Source: Balneolales bacterium
GTDB lineage: Bacteria; Bacteroidota; Rhodothermia; Balneolales; Natronogracilivirgulaceae
DNA: 8,688 nt
Direction of reading: 5' to 3'
Assembly (NCBI GenBank): GCA_007127665.1
Contig: SKYY01000239.1
Span: 1 to 8,688, forward strand
The notes under the pieces were generated by a model. The model was given only the letters and a program-made list of their open reading frames with translations, was not told the DNA's origin and searched no databases. Of the stretch, positions 6,655-8,688 are shown piece after piece; positions within the stretch are counted from its first letter, which is position 1; each line of letters begins with the position of its first letter. A program made the position numbers and the translations under genes.

Positions 6655-7566
6655 TTGAACACAAATAAAACCAACGTTTTTCCAGTGGCCAAGAAGAAAA
6701 AAGAACCAAAAAATCCGAGTCCAAGCGGAATCTCAACAAGAGAATCACAATCTCTTGACAGATATCTCCAGGAAATTGGTAAAGTCAGCCTTATCACCCC
6801 GGACGAAGAAGTGGAACTTGCCAAGAGGATACAGGCAGGTGATCAGGACGCTCTTGAAAAACTGACAAAGGCAAACCTGCGTTTTGTCGTTTCGGTTGCC
6901 AAACAGTATCAGAATCAGGGATTGTCCCTGGGCGATCTGATCAACGAAGGCAATCTCGGACTGATTAAGGCCGCTAAACGATTTGATGAGACCCGCGGAT
7001 TCAAATTTATCTCCTATGCGGTCTGGTGGATACGCCAGTCCATACTCCAGGCACTCGCCGAACAGAGTCGTATTGTGCGGCTTCCCCTGAACAGGGTGGG
7101 AGCCCTCAACAAGATCGGCAAAGAGCTTTCCAAACTGGAACAGGAGTATGAACGGATCCCGTCAGCTGCCGAACTGGCCGAAAGCCTGGAGATGACGGTT
7201 TCCGAAGTTTCTGATACCCTCAAGATCTCGGGACGCCATCTTTCCGTGGATGCTCCGTTTGCCCAGGGTGAAGACAACCGTTTGCTGGATGTCCTGGAAA
7301 ATGAGGAGACACCCGATCCTGATAACGACCTGATGGGAGAGTCACTGAAGGTCGAAATTGAACGGGCGCTTTCCAAACTTACCAAAAGAGAAGCCGAAGT
7401 GATCAGACTCTATTTCGGGATCGGCCGTGAGCACTCACTGACACTGGAAGAAATCGGGGAACGCTTCGATCTGACGCGTGAACGAGTCCGTCAGATCAAG
7501 GAAAAAGCCCTTAGAAAACTGCGCCATCACAACAGGAGCCTGGCCCTGCGCGTGTACCTCGGGTGA
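6655..7566 (+). CDS. rpoD: Primary RNA polymerase sigma factor, sigma-70 family (RpoD/SigA)
   Basis: 303 codons, matching the short primary sigma factor of Bacteroidota and relatives rather than the 600-residue E. coli protein; region 1.1 is absent. Residues 1-27 are a Lys-rich tail. Region 1.2 starts at [20 protein letters not shown] (27-46). Region 2 contains [20 protein letters not shown] (74-93, core binding) and [20 protein letters not shown] (117-136, promoter melting and -10 recognition). Region 3 covers about 150-225. Region 4 ends with the helix-turn-helix [20 protein letters not shown] (263-282) that reads the -35 element. It directs RNA polymerase to housekeeping promoters. In frame, a TGA at 6628-6630 precedes the gene and no ATG occurs before about residue 180, so translation must start at TTG 6655 or GTG 6685; neither has a good Shine-Dalgarno. 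I give the longer form. At the E. coli Thr440 position there is Leu131. It is separated from deoB by 145 bases and probably transcribed alone. Confidence 0.96.
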   Translation: MNTNKTNVFPVAKKKKEPKNPSPSGISTRESQSLDRYLQEIGKVSLITPDEEVELAKRIQAGDQDALEKLTKANLRFVVSVAKQYQNQGLSLGDLINEGNLGLIKAAKRFDETRGFKFISYAVWWIRQSILQALAEQSRIVRLPLNRVGALNKIGKELSKLEQEYERIPSAAELAESLEMTVSEVSDTLKISGRHLSVDAPFAQGEDNRLLDVLENEETPDPDNDLMGESLKVEIERALSKLTKREAEVIRLYFGIGREHSLTLEEIGERFDLTRERVRQIKEKALRKLRHHNRSLALRVYLG

Positions 7567-7862
7567 GAGTTGCCAACAGGTTTTAACAATACTCAGAGGC
7601 GTTTAATTTAGAATGCTTACGGGTAGTGTTCCACAAGTCATTAAGAGACATCGGCTTGGGTAAGTCCCCTTGCGATGATGGGAATACCGGGAAAGCAACT
7701 GCCGAACTTTTTCGCCGCTCAAGCGTAAAAAAATGTAGAAAGACAAGGAATTCTGGCAGAAAATTCTATCTTGCTTAGTAGGTGTATAGCGTCTCGGTTG
7801 TGTAACATCTAATAGAAAGGATCACGCAAGAAAGAATATACTTTGACGTTTTATACTGGAAC

Positions 7863-7874
7863 GATCGAGCGATC
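7863..7874. repeat. Short palindrome upstream of lipoprotein gene
   Basis: GATCG (7863-7867) and CGATC (7870-7874) are perfect inverted repeats around AG. It lies about 90 bases before the lipoprotein start, and could be an operator half-site pair or chance. Confidence 0.25.
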
Positions 7875-7894
7875 TGGCAAATTTATCATTACAG

Positions 7895-7926
7895 AAACAG
7901 AAGTACAGGAAAACAGAAGTACAGTA
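7895..7926 (+). repeat. Two-copy 16-base tandem repeat in the lipoprotein leader
   Basis: AAACAGAAGTACAGGA at 7895-7910 is followed directly by AAACAGAAGTACAGTA at 7911-7926, with 15 of 16 bases identical. A partial match ACAGAAACAG starts at 7891. It ends 35 bases before the lipoprotein ATG and so probably lies in the mRNA leader. Copy number could vary by slippage. Confidence 0.75.
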
Positions 7927-7949
7927 GCATCACTGGCAGCAGCAAACCC

Positions 7950-7955
7950 AAGGAG
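7950..7955 (+). promoter_or_regulatory. Ribosome binding site of the lipoprotein gene
   Basis: AAGGAG is 6 bases before ATG 7962. It is the best-matched Shine-Dalgarno in the window and decides the start. Confidence 0.75.
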
Positions 7956-7961
7956 TACATT

Positions 7962-8688
7962 ATGGCACACTTGAAAAACATATCCACTTTGCTGATAGCC
8001 GCCTTCATTTTCACCGGCTGCTATACACAGGTCAGAGTCATAGAAGAGCGTCCGGCAAGGACGGTCTCGGATCGCCATGTTGAAGAACGGACACAACCTG
8101 TAACCGATCAGGATATCTACGACATGGGTTATGAGGACGGTTTGCACGATGCCGGATTGTACTTCAGGGACATTGACCGCTACCGGTGGTCAACACGCCA
8201 CCATTACAGCTCCCGCTACCCGCGGCATCACTTCAGCACATCCTGGGGATTTGGCAGCCATGCCCACTGGAGCTTTGGCATTCATTACGGTTCCCGGGGA
8301 TGGCATTCAGCATGGGACTGGCACTGGTATCATCCGTGGCATGCTTCGCACTGGTACTCCTGGCACAGCCCTTACCGGTGGCACTCACCCTACCACTGGC
8401 ATCGGTACCCGGCATACGGCTGGCACGGGCCATTCGGATACGGTCCGAATTACTTTGTCACCTACAATTATTTCAACGTGACCGGCCAACCTGCCCGCAC
8501 GCGGATGACGAGGTCACCGGTTGCCGCAACGGCTACCCGTGCCTCGGCGCTTACACGTGACGGAGCTCGCTCAACTGCCGTGCGAAGTGCCACAAGCCCG
8601 CAAAGCGTAACCCGCTCCGGAACCTCTACAGTCGACCGCAGGTCCGGTGTGACCCGAAGCACAAGCACTACTCCGACTTCCGTGCGCC
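7962..8688 (+). CDS. Putative lipoprotein with His/Trp/Tyr-rich domain, C-terminus cut by window edge
   Basis: The frame stays open for 242 codons to the right edge. Residues 1-20 form a lipoprotein signal peptide: Lys5, a hydrophobic stretch STLLIAAFIF and a lipobox FTGC with Cys20 as the lipidation site, so the product should be exported and membrane-anchored. Residues 21-50 are polar. DIYDMGYEDGLHDAG (51-65) is a small acidic motif. Residues about 76-172 are extremely rich in His, Trp, Tyr, Ser and Gly, with many WH, HW and WY steps between 113 and 150. Residues from about 176 onward are Arg/Ser/Thr/Ala-rich with recurring TRS-like steps, probably disordered and basic. The His cluster could bind metal ions or the aromatic residues could hold an assembly together, but no family is recognised and no function is claimed. 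The start is fixed by AAGGAG at 7950. The gene stands alone after rpoD with its own long upstream region. Confidence 0.85.
   Translation, partial: MAHLKNISTLLIAAFIFTGCYTQVRVIEERPARTVSDRHVEERTQPVTDQDIYDMGYEDGLHDAGLYFRDIDRYRWSTRHHYSSRYPRHHFSTSWGFGSHAHWSFGIHYGSRGWHSAWDWHWYHPWHASHWYSWHSPYRWHSPYHWHRYPAYGWHGPFGYGPNYFVTYNYFNVTGQPARTRMTRSPVAATATRASALTRDGARSTAVRSATSPQSVTRSGTSTVDRRSGVTRSTSTTPTSVR

Larger units (their letters stand above)
6544..6683 (+). repeat. Pair of 13-base direct repeats flanking the sigma factor leader
   Basis: CCAACGTTTTTCC occurs identically at 6544-6556 and 6671-6683, 127 bases apart. The second copy lies in the first codons of the sigma factor frame, directly before the alternative GTG start at 6685. 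No third full copy was noticed. This could be a regulator site or chance. Confidence 0.6.
7567..7961. other. Intergenic region between rpoD and lipoprotein gene
   Basis: 395 bases without a convincing gene. One GTG-started frame of 50 codons runs 7626-7778, with a basic product and no ribosome binding site; I do not call it. I tested the stretch by eye for tRNA features and common riboswitch cores and found none that hold. Two TATACT-like boxes at about 7838 and 7852 lie near TTTGACGT (7842-7849), but no well-spaced upstream box accompanies them. The right-hand part holds a palindrome and a tandem repeat listed separately. No strong terminator hairpin follows the sigma gene. Confidence 0.5.

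Noticed and set aside
7676..7705. Resemblance to a cobalamin riboswitch core (GGGAATACCGG followed by GCAACTG)
   Set aside because: The elements are too close together and the flanking stems are missing; the downstream gene has no link to cobalamin that I can see.
8131..8560. Two alternative plus-strand frames within the lipoprotein region (8131-8481 and 8186-8560)
   Set aside because: They are out of frame with the 7962 gene, which has a strong ribosome binding site and a lipobox and stays open to the edge. Their Thr/Gly/His-rich composition comes from repeated His/Trp codons read in another frame.

Overview
The window looks like chromosomal core genome from the Bacteroidota/Balneolota-Rhodothermota side of the tree, most likely a Balneolales-type organism. 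The best marker is the short housekeeping sigma factor (303 codons, no region 1.1, region 2.4 of Bacteroidota type). A 2-oxoglutarate dehydrogenase E1 with a fused E2 catalytic domain and moderate GC content fit this. The placement is from memory of protein families, not from a search. No mobile element, CRISPR array, tRNA or rRNA is visible.

Layout. (1) Positions 1-1671, minus strand: the N-terminal 557 codons of a Kgd/OdhA-type 2-oxoglutarate dehydrogenase, running off the left edge. (2) 1672-2020: an AT-rich divergent intergenic region carrying the start signals of both flanking genes. (3) 2021-6509, plus strand: three tightly packed genes that look like one transcription unit. They are an M3-family oligoendopeptidase (pepF), a GAF-GAF protein whose C-terminus resembles a degenerate GGDEF domain, and phosphopentomutase (deoB). 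The gaps are 6 and 1 bases, and the deoB ribosome binding site lies inside the end of the GAF gene. (4) 6510-6654: a leader with an imperfect hairpin and one copy of a 13-base direct repeat. (5) 6655-7566: the primary sigma factor gene. (6) 7567-7961: a 395-base stretch with no convincing gene, holding a 16-base tandem repeat and a short palindrome. (7) 7962-8688: a lipoprotein gene cut by the right edge, with a very His/Trp/Tyr-rich middle and an Arg/Ser/Thr-rich tail.

How the genes fit together. pepF (oligopeptide breakdown) and deoB (ribose and deoxyribose phosphate interconversion in nucleoside salvage) both release carbon and nitrogen from scavenged polymers. The GAF protein between them may be a sensory or scaffold partner, but its ligand and partner are unknown. 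OdhA feeds 2-oxoglutarate into the TCA cycle.

The window is mostly ordinary housekeeping DNA. The points most worth a second look are the GAF/degenerate-GGDEF protein in a catabolic operon, a Ser at the expected phospho-Thr position of DeoB, three genes that lack a usable ATG start, the repeat and hairpin around the sigma factor start, and the His/Trp-rich lipoprotein. I saw no clear sign of a new defence or mobile system.
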